This document shows, one piece after another, positions 37,201-43,808 of a stretch of DNA of 64,000 nt. The first letter of the stretch is position 1. Each line of letters opens with the position of its first letter. The position numbers and the translations under genes were made by a program. Location of the stretch: assembly GCA_964579205.1 (NCBI GenBank), contig CAZOFH010000004.1, forward strand, positions 1 through 64,000. Reading direction: 5' to 3'. This DNA is from UBA7867 sp964579205. GTDB taxonomy: Bacteria > Bacillota > Clostridia > Christensenellales > UBA1242. The notes beneath the pieces were generated by a model. The model did no database searches, was not told the DNA's origin, and saw nothing but the letters and a program-made list of their open reading frames with translations.

Positions 37201-40200
37201 TCCGTGGTATTCGTCCAGCCGAACTGCATCCCGCTCACATTGTCGAGAGGCATTGCGCAAGTGATAGACTGCTGCACGCCCCACGGACTAGCGACATAAA
37301 TACCGTTGTTGGTCGCACGAATACGTACTGAGTATTCGCCGCGAATATTGCCAAACATTTCGGTAGTGAGGCTCACTTGCCCACCACTATTCACGGTCTT
37401 TGCGCTGAATACTTGTGCAATGCCGTCCTTGGTAATTTCGATATCGATATTGCTGTTGCCATTAGCGTCGAGATTAGCAATCGTCATCACCACAGGACTA
37501 TCAGCGGTCACAGTGTCGCCACTAAGCGTAAATGTCGGGGTAGACAGTTGACGCTGATACGCGAGTCTAGCAGTGGTCTCGTTCGAAGCGGTCAAAATTT
37601 CGCCTTCATAAATCTCGCTCATCGTGAATGCCTGCGTGCGGAAGAACAGCAGGAAAGTCCCTTCGTTCTTGTCCTTGAGCCACTGCATAGCGGCAGCATC
37701 TAGGGTAACGCTCACCTTGCCCGCCTCGGCAGCAGCAGTGAGAGCGAACCACTTCGTCTGCCCGTTCACCTTGTATTCGTCGCCAGCCAAAGTACTGAGC
37801 CTTGCCTCGACTACTAGGTTTTGAGCCGTAATAGTAGTCCCATCGACGATATTCGCGGTAACAGCATCACTCATCAACATGATTTGGCTGCCCTCGAGGT
37901 CTTGGGTCGCAGACACATTGTTTGGCTTTGGCGCTGTGGCGATGTGAATGTACTGTTTGGTAGCCGAACTCGTATCCGTGCCTCGTTTTGCCGTCACAGT
38001 CACATTGTAGCGCCCCGCAGTAGTGATGTTTAGGTTGATATAAATATACATATCGCTATCTTCGTCCACATTTTGCGTGATAGCCGTGCCGCCATTCACT
38101 GTCACCGAATACTGCTCCGCCAAAGGCTGTACCAAGATTTTGGCGCAGACTTGGTTTTGCAATGAAGCGACAGTGCCGTTGTAAGTCACGACTTCAAAAG
38201 CGGGCGCGATAAGTGTGTTACTGAGTGCCCAAGTATATTGCGCTGCCTCAGAATTGTTTATATTAGCGTCGTCCGAATGCGCAACAACAGAGAATACATA
38301 GTTGCCTGCGCCTTTTGCATTGAATAGAGTGACGGTATTCAGCCTAATCACCACTTCGCCCGCATCCGACACATATTCGCCGCACGGCATAGAAATGCCT
38401 GACACCGCGGTGCCGTTGTGAGTCGCAGTGACTAAATAACTATCCGCGCCCGTCACAGCATCCCATTGCAGATAAGTGTTGTCCGTCGCCGTCACAAAAC
38501 TATCCTCATCCACCTTGGCTAGTGTAGTGTGTTTTGTATAATTTACCGCGGTAGCGTCGGCAGAAAGCCCAGATACAGAATGAATAGTCGCAGTTATGTG
38601 GTATGTACCAGCGTCCAAAGACGCGCTTTCGCTGCCCTTGATGAGGGTACGCAAATTGTACACAAAAACATTCTCAATAACAGTGCTAGTAGCGTCGTCA
38701 TACATTTCGCTACGCAAAATCGAGCCAGTGAGCATCGCCCTACCGTCGAGCGAAATCGAATAGTCGACTTTTTGGGTAAACGCGAGCGCTTCACTCGCCA
38801 AAGTAATGGTCAAGTCCTCAGTCGTCTCGTTTACCGACAGCACAGGCGCAGTAATGTCATAATCGTTGGTGATTTGCTCGGCAATCACCTTATAATCGGT
38901 GATATAGTCTTGCTTGGTTAGCGTGCCGCCGTCGACACTCTTTACACCGGCGTAAATAGTCACCGTGGTAGTCGCATACAGCGGCAAATCCGCACTTGCG
39001 CCCTCAATAGTCGCACGATATACCGCGCGGTCAGTTTCTAGAGTCATCATCTTTGGTGCGCCGTCGCCGAATTTGGCAGCATAGCCAGTCACCCTACTGT
39101 CAAAGCGGTCGATGCTGATTTCTGCATAGCGCGCACCTGCTTCGTCCGTCAAAATCCTGCACTCAATGTCCGCCGTACCAGTAATCTCGTGGACATAACT
39201 GTATGCCTTGGTCGTGACATCGCTGTCGCTATATTTGCCCGAAATCGCCATACAATGGATGCGGAAAGTGTTATCGCCCAAAACGAGCGCGTTGGTCACA
39301 GCAATACTATTGGTAGTCGCAGTCAAGATGAACCCGCCGAGCGAAATCTCGTATTGTGTCGCAGTAGGCACCGCAGTCCAACTAGCCACAATATTGCTAC
39401 CCGATTTTGCGAAAACAATCGAGTCGGCGTCTACCTTTGCGTGTTTGAATACATCCGCATAGGTGTAGTTGACTATGCGGCTGTCCATTAATTTGCTACT
39501 ATCGTCAGTCGGAGCCAGCGCCACTAGGTTAAATTCGTAATTCTTTGGCTCGGTCATACTCCCCAAGACATTCTGCACTAGAGTAACGTCCACGATTTGC
39601 CCACTGGTGTAGCCGTCAGGTTGCGGAATGGTCACGGTAGCAGTCTCGATGAGGTTACCACCGGAGATAGTCAATCTATAACTTTGTGCCGCAGCGCTGC
39701 CGTTAAAGGAGAATTTTACCGTGCTAGCACCCGCCGCATCGTACTCGCGTACGCAAGACAGTGCGGTCGGCGCGTCAATCCTAGTCTTGTAATCAAAGAA
39801 AGTGTCCGCAGTTGGGTCAGACGGGGTAAAGAACCTGCTCGCCTCCTCTGACGGCATAGTAGTGACAGTCAGCGCATAACGCCCTGCTAGCATATTCTTT
39901 TCTTTCATCTTGTCAGACAGGGTGAATGACTCAGTGCCGGCACTCAGCGAAAAGTCAAACGCCTTGAGCCCGCGCACGTCCTGCCCGCCCGAAATAGTCG
40001 CGTAATATACGATACAGTAATACGAACCTATGTACTCGATATTAGCCAAGTTTTGGTTCTGCCCTACCCAACTAGCCGTCACGCGCTCGTCCGAACTAGA
40101 TTGAATGTCGACAGCGCCTACAGGATTGAGTTTTGTAATAGTCGAATATGAGCGGCTCCATTCTGAAAAGTCAGCATCCTGCATATATTGCTGGGTAGAT

Positions 40201-41432
40201 TGTGCACACGCCTTGATACGCGCCTGCACCTCTTGGTACCCAAATTCATTACTTAGAGCGACAGTGTAACGCGTGCCAAAAATATCATCTTTGTTCTCGA
40301 ATGAGTGGAAAGTATCCGAGCCGCTCACCCTACCCTGCAGATTGATAGTGTAGTCGCCTGCCAAAGGAATCGCTTCCCAAGTCACGACTAGGGTGTTGCC
40401 CTCCATAAATACCTCGATTGAGTCGCTAGACACCGTGCCCAGTTTTTGGTAAACGGTATACAATAGCACATTACTCTGCTGAGGTGTGAGGTTCAAGCCC
40501 TCGATAGTCTCAGGCACAGCCACGATATACACGATATGCTCGCCAATGGTGTCACTTTTTTGATAAGTGCCGAGGTTGAGAGTGTACTCGGTCATAGCGC
40601 CGAATTGTGTGCGCGGAATGGTGGCAATCTGTTCATTACCCAGCCAAACCTGATACTCGCGAGCGTACTGGTCTACAGCCCAAGAAATGCTGCGAGCGTC
40701 GCCTTTTTGCATCTGCGCGCCAGTCTCAAAATTGGCAGTCAGCACAGGCGCAGCAAAAGTCCCTGCCTTGATATAAGTCTTGGCTTCACTATACTCACTG
40801 TCTAGAATGTACGAATTTGAGGTGGCGGTCACACGGTCATAAGAGGTCGCCTTTACCTTAACGGTAAAACGCACCACATCAGGATGAGCAGCAATATATT
40901 CCGACAAATCAAACTCGGTAGTCGACGATGACTGCTCTACTGGCGTCTCGTTGGCTGCCTCGATGAGCAAACTATAACTTTTCGCCTCGCTCACCCGCCC
41001 CCAAGAGAACTTGTTAGCGCTGAGAGACACACCCTCTGGGGTGGCTAGCGTCATATATTTTGCCTTGGATACCGGAGCGGACATATCTGAGTGATAACTA
41101 GATAGGCTGTGCATCGCACGCACGGCAAAGGTGTGCAGTCCGACGGTCGCATACCTGCTCACGTCCAAGCGATTGGTCTGGATTACCTCATTGTTTTGAC
41201 CGTCGATCAGCACGTAATACTTATTCGCGCGGTCGACCAAATCAAAGGTCAATATCCAGTCGTCACTAACGACCAAATTCTTGGGAGTAGCCAGTTTTTC
41301 GGTCAAAATACCGTCGTCCAGCTCCCCCTTGCTGCCGCCATTGCTAGCGATAGCGACAATACCTGCGACCATAATGCCTATAAAAACGAGTATTGCTATC
41401 ACTATTGTGGCGATTTTTGTTTTCTTTGTCAT
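28281..41432 (-). CDS. Giant surface protein A: N-terminal anchor, FN3/Ig-like repeat array, Pro-Thr-Ser linker, amphipathic tail
   Basis: I recognise no named family. The 4383-aa product starts with a signal anchor (about residues 6-31, IATIVIAILVFIGIMVAGIV) that may be cleaved after VAIA. The rest is beta-sandwich-like units of roughly 90-110 residues, with FN3-type strands such as LVVTWEAIPLAGDYTINLQG, IVASWTAVPTATQYEISL and TYLQWDAVTGADSYLVTA. Cysteines are few. Residues about 4240-4260 are seven STP/TPS units preceded by a DPEPEPEP stretch. The last 100 residues are two hydrophobic or amphipathic helices ending GKLKFW. I see no LPXTG, SLH or choline-binding motif. It is collinear with giant B. 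The ATG at 41432 has AGGAG seven bases upstream. I infer a very long cell- or spore-surface fibre or adhesin. Confidence 0.85.
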   Translation of the reverse strand: MTKKTKIATIVIAILVFIGIMVAGIVAIASNGGSKGELDDGILTEKLATPKNLVVSDDWILTFDLVDRANKYYVLIDGQNNEVIQTNRLDVSRYATVGLHTFAVRAMHSLSSYHSDMSAPVSKAKYMTLATPEGVSLSANKFSWGRVSEAKSYSLLIEAANETPVEQSSSTTEFDLSEYIAAHPDVVRFTVKVKATSYDRVTATSNSYILDSEYSEAKTYIKAGTFAAPVLTANFETGAQMQKGDARSISWAVDQYAREYQVWLGNEQIATIPRTQFGAMTEYTLNLGTYQKSDTIGEHIVYIVAVPETIEGLNLTPQQSNVLLYTVYQKLGTVSSDSIEVFMEGNTLVVTWEAIPLAGDYTINLQGRVSGSDTFHSFENKDDIFGTRYTVALSNEFGYQEVQARIKACAQSTQQYMQDADFSEWSRSYSTITKLNPVGAVDIQSSSDERVTASWVGQNQNLANIEYIGSYYCIVYYATISGGQDVRGLKAFDFSLSAGTESFTLSDKMKEKNMLAGRYALTVTTMPSEEASRFFTPSDPTADTFFDYKTRIDAPTALSCVREYDAAGASTVKFSFNGSAAAQSYRLTISGGNLIETATVTIPQPDGYTSGQIVDVTLVQNVLGSMTEPKNYEFNLVALAPTDDSSKLMDSRIVNYTYADVFKHAKVDADSIVFAKSGSNIVASWTAVPTATQYEISLGGFILTATTNSIAVTNALVLGDNTFRIHCMAISGKYSDSDVTTKAYSYVHEITGTADIECRILTDEAGARYAEISIDRFDSRVTGYAAKFGDGAPKMMTLETDRAVYRATIEGASADLPLYATTTVTIYAGVKSVDGGTLTKQDYITDYKVIAEQITNDYDITAPVLSVNETTEDLTITLASEALAFTQKVDYSISLDGRAMLTGSILRSEMYDDATSTVIENVFVYNLRTLIKGSESASLDAGTYHITATIHSVSGLSADATAVNYTKHTTLAKVDEDSFVTATDNTYLQWDAVTGADSYLVTATHNGTAVSGISMPCGEYVSDAGEVVIRLNTVTLFNAKGAGNYVFSVVAHSDDANINNSEAAQYTWALSNTLIAPAFEVVTYNGTVASLQNQVCAKILVQPLAEQYSVTVNGGTAITQNVDEDSDMYIYINLNITTAGRYNVTVTAKRGTDTSSATKQYIHIATAPKPNNVSATQDLEGSQIMLMSDAVTANIVDGTTITAQNLVVEARLSTLAGDEYKVNGQTKWFALTAAAEAGKVSVTLDAAAMQWLKDKNEGTFLLFFRTQAFTMSEIYEGEILTASNETTARLAYQRQLSTPTFTLSGDTVTADSPVVMTIANLDANGNSNIDIEITKDGIAQVFSAKTVNSGGQVSLTTEMFGNIRGEYSVRIRATNNGIYVASPWGVQQSITCAMPLDNVSGMQFGWTNTTDSKVLTLKFNGVTETGLNIGYGATMAFEYDSTPYSFTLTQSTPIDGKVVFTLDYTTSADTAILRTLLTDSPATGLSIDFAITATPSGTNADWYTASVTNYNYTVGQMSAPTNFEFTQAGQSVTVTWDEDANYSNNDAYTIEYTYTLSIKDGAGSTISNHSTTPTLTTNSFTFSLPEQYTSQAYIVDFRITNAVVRPRVSATTLATYTGTAGSVFINSATTGDATLDVTYNATTGTFSGTITHASNNTTLFTGQKYSVSIAGSIIETDLTSQSFTLPADVVSRLIATAGGQNASYEIVISDNYYTGSIVAYAGKSCTGTVVLPLVVTGVPTGLTVDAEAGQMTMTNIPYVTKYSWRIATSVLSGTFDCAATATTSTEDLSGFAGLAAGEYTLYVKAVSDETNRIYVTTTSEASVEFVKYAAHAAPYGAAFTTIGNSKGDFATVLSWNLGENLAAERFAINFVNLSTGTAYPVDMASVGSKFANSYNSTLGGGYYSYTLTFSGLDLVGGTDLGYDPTRTMPTGDYSLNIQVLGLDTEYSTDSAATDFSGTYKNKFGVTKVTAEAFAIAPECFFGASNVQNGQIVYAADESAMQASLADYETRYGFNRKYLVITQTGMMQNRTTNYRIWVNGTDIGMLDKTSSVTQIDYDSIANATKQSLGSLWRAGANEITLMPYTSTELLDYYYYVDGVNVYRLDTDTASQHLTETFDVNMYQKFSAPSDPRVELGYSDAARHNINKVNVSFANSSSATIYSVVVKYHDYYNSNTETTFATLANRTATFNGSQNVGIQLYEEIKAMGPHNVWFEVRQTGSSAISEADRQYYIVSDIVTTTPFVYTTALQEFATAAVENQVVSIVTEINALNQDTSTQYKINGHLMWNLPVNAYDMVAQYKVTLKDTNGKIAEKYARVLLTVTEDGIAYEFKQNDSDLFYIDSQDNIYFDMTKFFWNDAAGLNEQTRDPYYLAGEYSYLITAKALDKNAAEANGRIYDPSEPNFGYKKFVYQNINYPVAPENAVIDKNGILTWTYDTTSDIFTSGAPTFVVQITTHKAADDAVIQTITLDPTTVTQMDISSYLVAGGADRNDVVVYRVSPNDYYEDSLPAVALFATDYPTNGIMPEITASWTTKYNVEYSISAPESKINSVFNELEANDAGAKFVISMLRVSPAVAAELGESETYDALAARDDITFTQIIFDDIVFGLSDGVSDTGYRYNLLNAIEAQNKSADWLDGSNFISGRYFVKVAFVATGHPYYNPAVANIVRDVKSVWTVVNEGNTTLTGEYLTTKDRTESIPAPQNGNDRNWAEAERRNAVLGFDVYTIKDYLGVAHLPQSVTVRVKLWDGTAFVTDRIFENTYSLPSLASLVSDPNASYKTSADGETEIRRVSGTSEYYSVRINIHKLFDTAEPYASNYAGVYYLDYILNENSVGSASDALHSDGSAWYSFSRDICHFTVIPTPILDYRLDMQSIGTDYVYVLNWVLTPNQYTYVVNTDVDYNLNIYAFQRNADGTYACDDAYNAQDVAGKQFFLQNETAGLTQATSYGFAIEKMLRNHSTVYQKDGRRCYINEPTNTGLDLTPNMYYKFFVYLTPRVSSGDANVRYYLTSETSLPQEYVYKAISVQHYGTEITSSIPEVYVVEEQENYLGAKVYDIHSNQDTNNYNNAFELFVYDTQDPNAFVTNTWMLDQEANGTYLAHYIITTLNNVASNGNSVPLYAVDTSLYVDGKNQPLEYLRKADGSLRQVGILHNSSIEIFDLTLAELLGEERAYTPITYYCKIKSWINNNEINANAFVSDGMLQDVELYGEEWVRKYITTDDARVADYVAALTEQGVNRVVAKADFNAYNPSYYFAFQHTIRFADPAISKVEIVNNEGASDVNGECVVEYISTNSGVTGGYIVADSDADYSIKVYLNNVYSADPIIRQDKYIQLSVSTFEYEQTSDGILDFDAATLSQVKNATLKVHYDGEISFVVLSKSSAETNARAIFNWIDSQLPNKIYFAVTAVMGAADAIDNAGGANTGNKFLPNAQDTNKSNAGYGNIVRKWASSSLSPSVSLIVKKQYAAPQITFKFDNTVSKNLVGANATQTITYGADTNILANGDYAGLALNPYLFVDGASYAIIGAQGGGQADYGYEYVGLSNRSDTTYEVVFAYGTRQEQYSFSTKDINATLTKFTQAVNANPARFDYSTYQDVYPYEVACLYQKFYNLINGNNTNAGDYHGGKITAKIRVVAPNNAAAAGYWVTSDYREGASLDFYVRLETVRTSFDATEATFADPSGAYNIATMYANEGFHYYYQGYIPFHYDAIAKNVNYRVTLTRANLQSAGNLVYSYDTLRQAGKDYQHCQWTPTGTGTNIGNLADILGIDLFTTNDPDLNQWMLEREWSINILAYADETLQSQFVARGFDSQARAYTPKLKLVNDITAVNIRMDVNNTTYTVGEFVAENVSVNTNSRSNYNLAASKALFTYNIGNGAQTKIINIKQNIGAECYIDMIYEFIDQVFIDNENIIGNKYTYSVRLYNDIEGVEESMDKTDLVFEYYRQIKASDFTATIQQGTTSNDYMTITASVGQNMTITGMNVGLHQTVLSSGNTTTSSLKTLSRTAVGQNYRFDTTWSFNRSRADCFVGGVSGAFSESETKRLTEDGYVTSANLGNLQAGYNVFYIYPIQDEANAKYNLWPSGAYLERKAKFVVPSTFDPTISLTYSTSSEGGTTEAGSRYVSGGYYYRDYYTTAYYRYVNMIQADISNASGYGVNARWTYGWKKKSGESSCTKSDFTNNGSTASLTNATYVTLSGNPNYANYTITLTVKSGYESYFVNSSVSKSINPDLSSDHTERTFLKSVRGSKVPTPSTPSTPSTPSTPSTPSTPSEPDPEPEPEPSSPSTPSSSTASPADKIIAGTVGFITGIMGGGKDNIAYEGTKELVESISNVGIVGDVVSTVIDLGGEVAAAASKVVEVANDIGKNVVDTVAEGVTGLYESGKNLLGKLKFW
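28651..28713. repeat. Seven tandem 9-bp units encoding Pro-Thr/Ser repeats
   Basis: Units alternate GGAGTGCTA/C and GGCGTACTC/A, encoding a Ser-Thr-Pro run in giant protein A. Because units are 9 bp, slippage would change linker length in whole codons without a frameshift. Confidence 0.9.
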
Positions 41433-41490
41433 AATTGTACTCCTTGACACATGTGACAATAAATTTAACTAAAAATTATTATCCACAATA

Positions 41491-41519
41491 ATTATACAAA
41501 AATACAAAAAATAGGTCAA
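41491..41519 (-). promoter_or_regulatory. Promoter of giant gene A
   Basis: On the minus strand TTGACC (41514-41519) and TATAAT (41491-41496) are 17 bases apart. The -35 box lies in the 3-prime arm of the preceding gene's terminator. The spacer (TATTTTTTGTATTTTTG) and the leader segment TGTGGATAATAA are nearly identical to those of giant gene B. Confidence 0.88.
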
Positions 41520-41536
41520 ACAAATTGACCTATTTT
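41508..41536 (-). terminator. Terminator of the zinc-knuckle gene
   Basis: AAAATAGGTCAA (41508-41519) and TTGACCTATTTT (41525-41536) form a perfect 12-bp stem with a 5-base loop and U-rich ends. It begins 15 bases past the stop at 41551. Confidence 0.9.
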
Positions 41537-41550
41537 GACAAATTTTTTAA

Positions 41551-43248
41551 TTAACCACGACTGAACGATGGACCAGTTGGGCGATAAAAACCTGAAAACC
41601 CGTCATCCTCGTCATCGTCATCCTCAATAGGAGTAATGACAGGAGTTTCGTCAACAATCGGAGTAATCACAAAATCCTCGTCCTCATCCTCAAATGGGTG
41701 GATGATGAAAATGTCGTCATCACTAGATGAGTCTGCACTTGAGTCGCCTTGATTAGCGTCGCCTGCACCTGCAGAACCCTCACCATCACCAGCACTCTCG
41801 CCAGTGCCCTCAGTTGGGTGGATGATAATCACGCCGTCAGGAATGTACTCTTCCCAACCGTGACCGTCACAAGTAGCACAAGTGGTGTTGCGGATTACAT
41901 CCTTTTGACCATCACCGCCACAAGTTGGGCATACAGACAAGACTTTGCCAGTACCGTCGCACTCATCGCAAGTGGTGTAGTTTTTGTTTTGAGAACACTC
42001 TTTCTCAACATTTTGGAACTTGTAACCACAGTATACGCAAGGGTGTGCATATACAGTCTTTGACCCTGGCTCAACAAAGTAGTTGTTTACACTGTCGCCA
42101 CCACTATGCTTGCCATATGTGCCGTCCCAAATCTTGCCAGAACCGTCACACTCATCACACAAGTGATAACTGCCGTAAGCCTTTATTGCATCAATCCATT
42201 TGCAATCAGCACATTTCTCAACATTTGAAACAATCTCAGTCTTGACAATACCACCTACGCAATCAGCACAAGGCTTTTGGATAGCGACAGGTTGTGTAGA
42301 GCCACTAGTAGCCTCATACCAGCCAGCACCAGCGCAAACTGCACAAGTACCACCGAAACTCTTGAGAGTCAGCATACCAGCGCCGTCGCACTCGTCACAA
42401 GTCTCCCAAACGAAGCCTGCGTACTCAGAATCCTTACATTCGCAAGCCACTTTACCAGTACCTGCGTGGTAGTCGCTACCCCATACACTAGTCACACCGT
42501 GACCACCACAAGCCTCACAAGCGTGGTTCTCTTTCCACCACTGACCGTTGCCTCTGTAACGGGTGTACCCATTACCGTCACAACGCTCGCAAATCTTTTC
42601 ACCAGAGCCGTCGCAGTCGTCGCATCTAGTCCAGTTGCCTGCCTTGCCCTGATATACGTGATGACAATCATCACAATCAACATATTTTACACTCAATAGA
42701 GTGCCGAATCCTTGACAACTAGCGCAATCGAGCACTTTGTCGCCTTTCATCCAAAAGTAACCTTTGCCAGTACAAATACCGCAATCAGTCTTTTCTAATG
42801 TAACAAAACTCTTGCCGCTGCAGGTAGCACAAGGCTGCCAATATTGACCTGTACGTCCAGACCCTGCGCATCCAGCACAATCCTTTGACCCAATAGAGCC
42901 AGTACCATCACACTCACCACACTCTACCCAAGCGCCTGATAGACGATATGGGGCAGAAAAGTGGCAATCCTTAGGACAAACAACATTGGTGCCGCCTAAT
43001 CGCCCACTACCGTGACAGTTGTCACAATAAACCTTGTAAACACGCTCGCCACCCGCAGTAGTAGCATACTCGCTAGCCATATAATTGCCTACCTTGATAG
43101 TGTAGCCAGCACTCTCTGCACCGCTCTTGGTCGACAATGTAGGGTCAGGAGTAGCTTGAGCAGATAGCAAACAAATGCCGATACCCAGTGCACACACTAA
43201 CATTACACTGACAAAAGCGGTCAAGATAATCTTACCTTTTTTGGTCAT
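41551..43248 (-). CDS. Exported multi-zinc-knuckle protein (DnaJ-type CxxCxGxG repeats) with acidic tail
   Basis: I recognise the repeat type but no described family. The 565-aa product has a signal peptide (about 1-33, likely cut after LLSAQA). From about residue 75 to 465 it holds roughly nineteen CxxC pairs, most as CxxCxGxG, e.g. CDNCHGSG, CGECDGTG, CDDCDGSG, CERCDGNG, CDECDGAG, CPTCGGDG and CATCDGHG. In DnaJ/Hsp40 four such knuckles bind two zinc ions, but there is no J-domain here and the protein is exported. The C-terminal 100 residues are Asp/Glu/Ser-rich with four short related phrases (IIIHPTE, FIIHPFE, FVITPIVDE, VITPIEDD). The start has GGAGAGG upstream. It lies between the two giants, and giant B contains a homologous block. 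I infer an extracellular metal-binding structural or assembly partner. Confidence 0.85.
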   Translation of the reverse strand: MTKKGKIILTAFVSVMLVCALGIGICLLSAQATPDPTLSTKSGAESAGYTIKVGNYMASEYATTAGGERVYKVYCDNCHGSGRLGGTNVVCPKDCHFSAPYRLSGAWVECGECDGTGSIGSKDCAGCAGSGRTGQYWQPCATCSGKSFVTLEKTDCGICTGKGYFWMKGDKVLDCASCQGFGTLLSVKYVDCDDCHHVYQGKAGNWTRCDDCDGSGEKICERCDGNGYTRYRGNGQWWKENHACEACGGHGVTSVWGSDYHAGTGKVACECKDSEYAGFVWETCDECDGAGMLTLKSFGGTCAVCAGAGWYEATSGSTQPVAIQKPCADCVGGIVKTEIVSNVEKCADCKWIDAIKAYGSYHLCDECDGSGKIWDGTYGKHSGGDSVNNYFVEPGSKTVYAHPCVYCGYKFQNVEKECSQNKNYTTCDECDGTGKVLSVCPTCGGDGQKDVIRNTTCATCDGHGWEEYIPDGVIIIHPTEGTGESAGDGEGSAGAGDANQGDSSADSSSDDDIFIIHPFEDEDEDFVITPIVDETPVITPIEDDDDEDDGFSGFYRPTGPSFSRG

Positions 43249-43261
43249 AGTTTCCTCTCCT

Positions 43262-43275
43262 ATTACTGTAGTAAT
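43262..43275. promoter_or_regulatory. Inverted repeat in the leader of the zinc-knuckle gene
   Basis: ATTACT and AGTAAT, two bases apart, lie between the -10 box and the ribosome binding site. The symmetry suits a small operator or a weak RNA hairpin; no regulator can be assigned. Confidence 0.4.
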
Positions 43276-43296
43276 GATGCTATATCATTCGGCTAT

Positions 43297-43324
43297 ATTA
43301 TAGCATATTTTCACTATTTGTCAA
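43297..43324 (-). promoter_or_regulatory. Promoter of the zinc-knuckle gene
   Basis: On the minus strand TTGACA (43319-43324) and TATAAT (43297-43302) are 16 bases apart: perfect hexamers, spacing one below optimum. Its spacer and leader do not resemble those of the giant genes. Confidence 0.85.
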
Positions 43325-43392
43325 TACCCTTTTTGAAAGTTTGTGCTATATTATATGATAAAGAGTACGCAAAGAGTGACATTCCCCTCTTA

Positions 43393-43557
43393 TTGTCATC
43401 CAGAGCGGCATGCAATACCAAGCACGCAGTGCTAAACCCAAGACTTATATCACAAATACTATTCCCTACCTCTTGTCACTATGTGCAGATTGTTGTGAAA
43501 AGGGGTTCGGCTAAAGCCTCACAAATTCCACGGGTACTGTGCCCCTCTAAATGACTA
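43393..43557. repeat. MITE-like element, diverged copy
   Basis: The left end TTGTCATCCAGAGCGG and right end CCCCTCTAAATGACTA are imperfect inverted repeats of one another. The internal segment GGTTCGGCTAAAGCCTCACA, then AATTCC, matches GGTTCGGCTACCGCCTCACA, then GATCCC, in the copy at 63671-63849. GAAGAAAT follows the right end in both, after one to three further bases. Confidence 0.7.
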
Positions 43558-43579
43558 GGGGAAGAAATTATCCTTGTTA

Positions 43580-43607
43580 TATAGTGGGTGTGGCAACACC
43601 CACTATA
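43580..43607. repeat. 12-bp perfect hairpin related to cloverleaf arm 3
   Basis: TATAGTGGGTGT, loop GGCA, ACACCCACTATA. The stem core GTGGGTG and the GGCA loop match arm 3 of the cloverleaf repeat at 5831-5851. Confidence 0.8.
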
Positions 43608-43739
43608 CTCCATTCGTCGCTTAGACGCGTTCGCGCCTGACCGCAAGCCGTTCGTATACGGCGTTACCGCATACAACCTTCGTTCGGTCATCCCCGCGAA
43701 CGCGTCCGCCCATTCACATCGACTGTCATTCAGCGAACG

Positions 43740-43766
43740 AAAAAGAGAGCATCTGCTCTCTTTTTT
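43740..43766. terminator. Terminator after giant gene B
   Basis: AAAAAGAGAGC and GCTCTCTTTTTT pair around ATCT, nested in an outer CATTCAGC/GCTGAATG pair. It lies about 45 bases past the stop at 43809. Confidence 0.88.
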
Positions 43767-43808
43767 GTGCTGAATGCGCGAGTGTCAGCAAAAAAGTATG
43801 GATATAAT

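Larger units (their letters stand above)
43325..43739. other. Intergenic repeat cluster between giant B and the zinc-knuckle gene
   Basis: I see no gene. The region holds a diverged MITE-like element (43393-43557), a 12-bp perfect hairpin (43580-43607) matching an arm of the cloverleaf repeat, and further GC-rich inverted pieces such as the TGACCG...CGGTCA pair around 43638-43690. The composition is clearly different from the flanking coding DNA. Confidence 0.7.

Noticed and set aside
41551..43248. Annotation as a DnaJ chaperone
   Set aside because: Only the zinc-knuckle motif is shared; there is no J-domain and a signal peptide is present.
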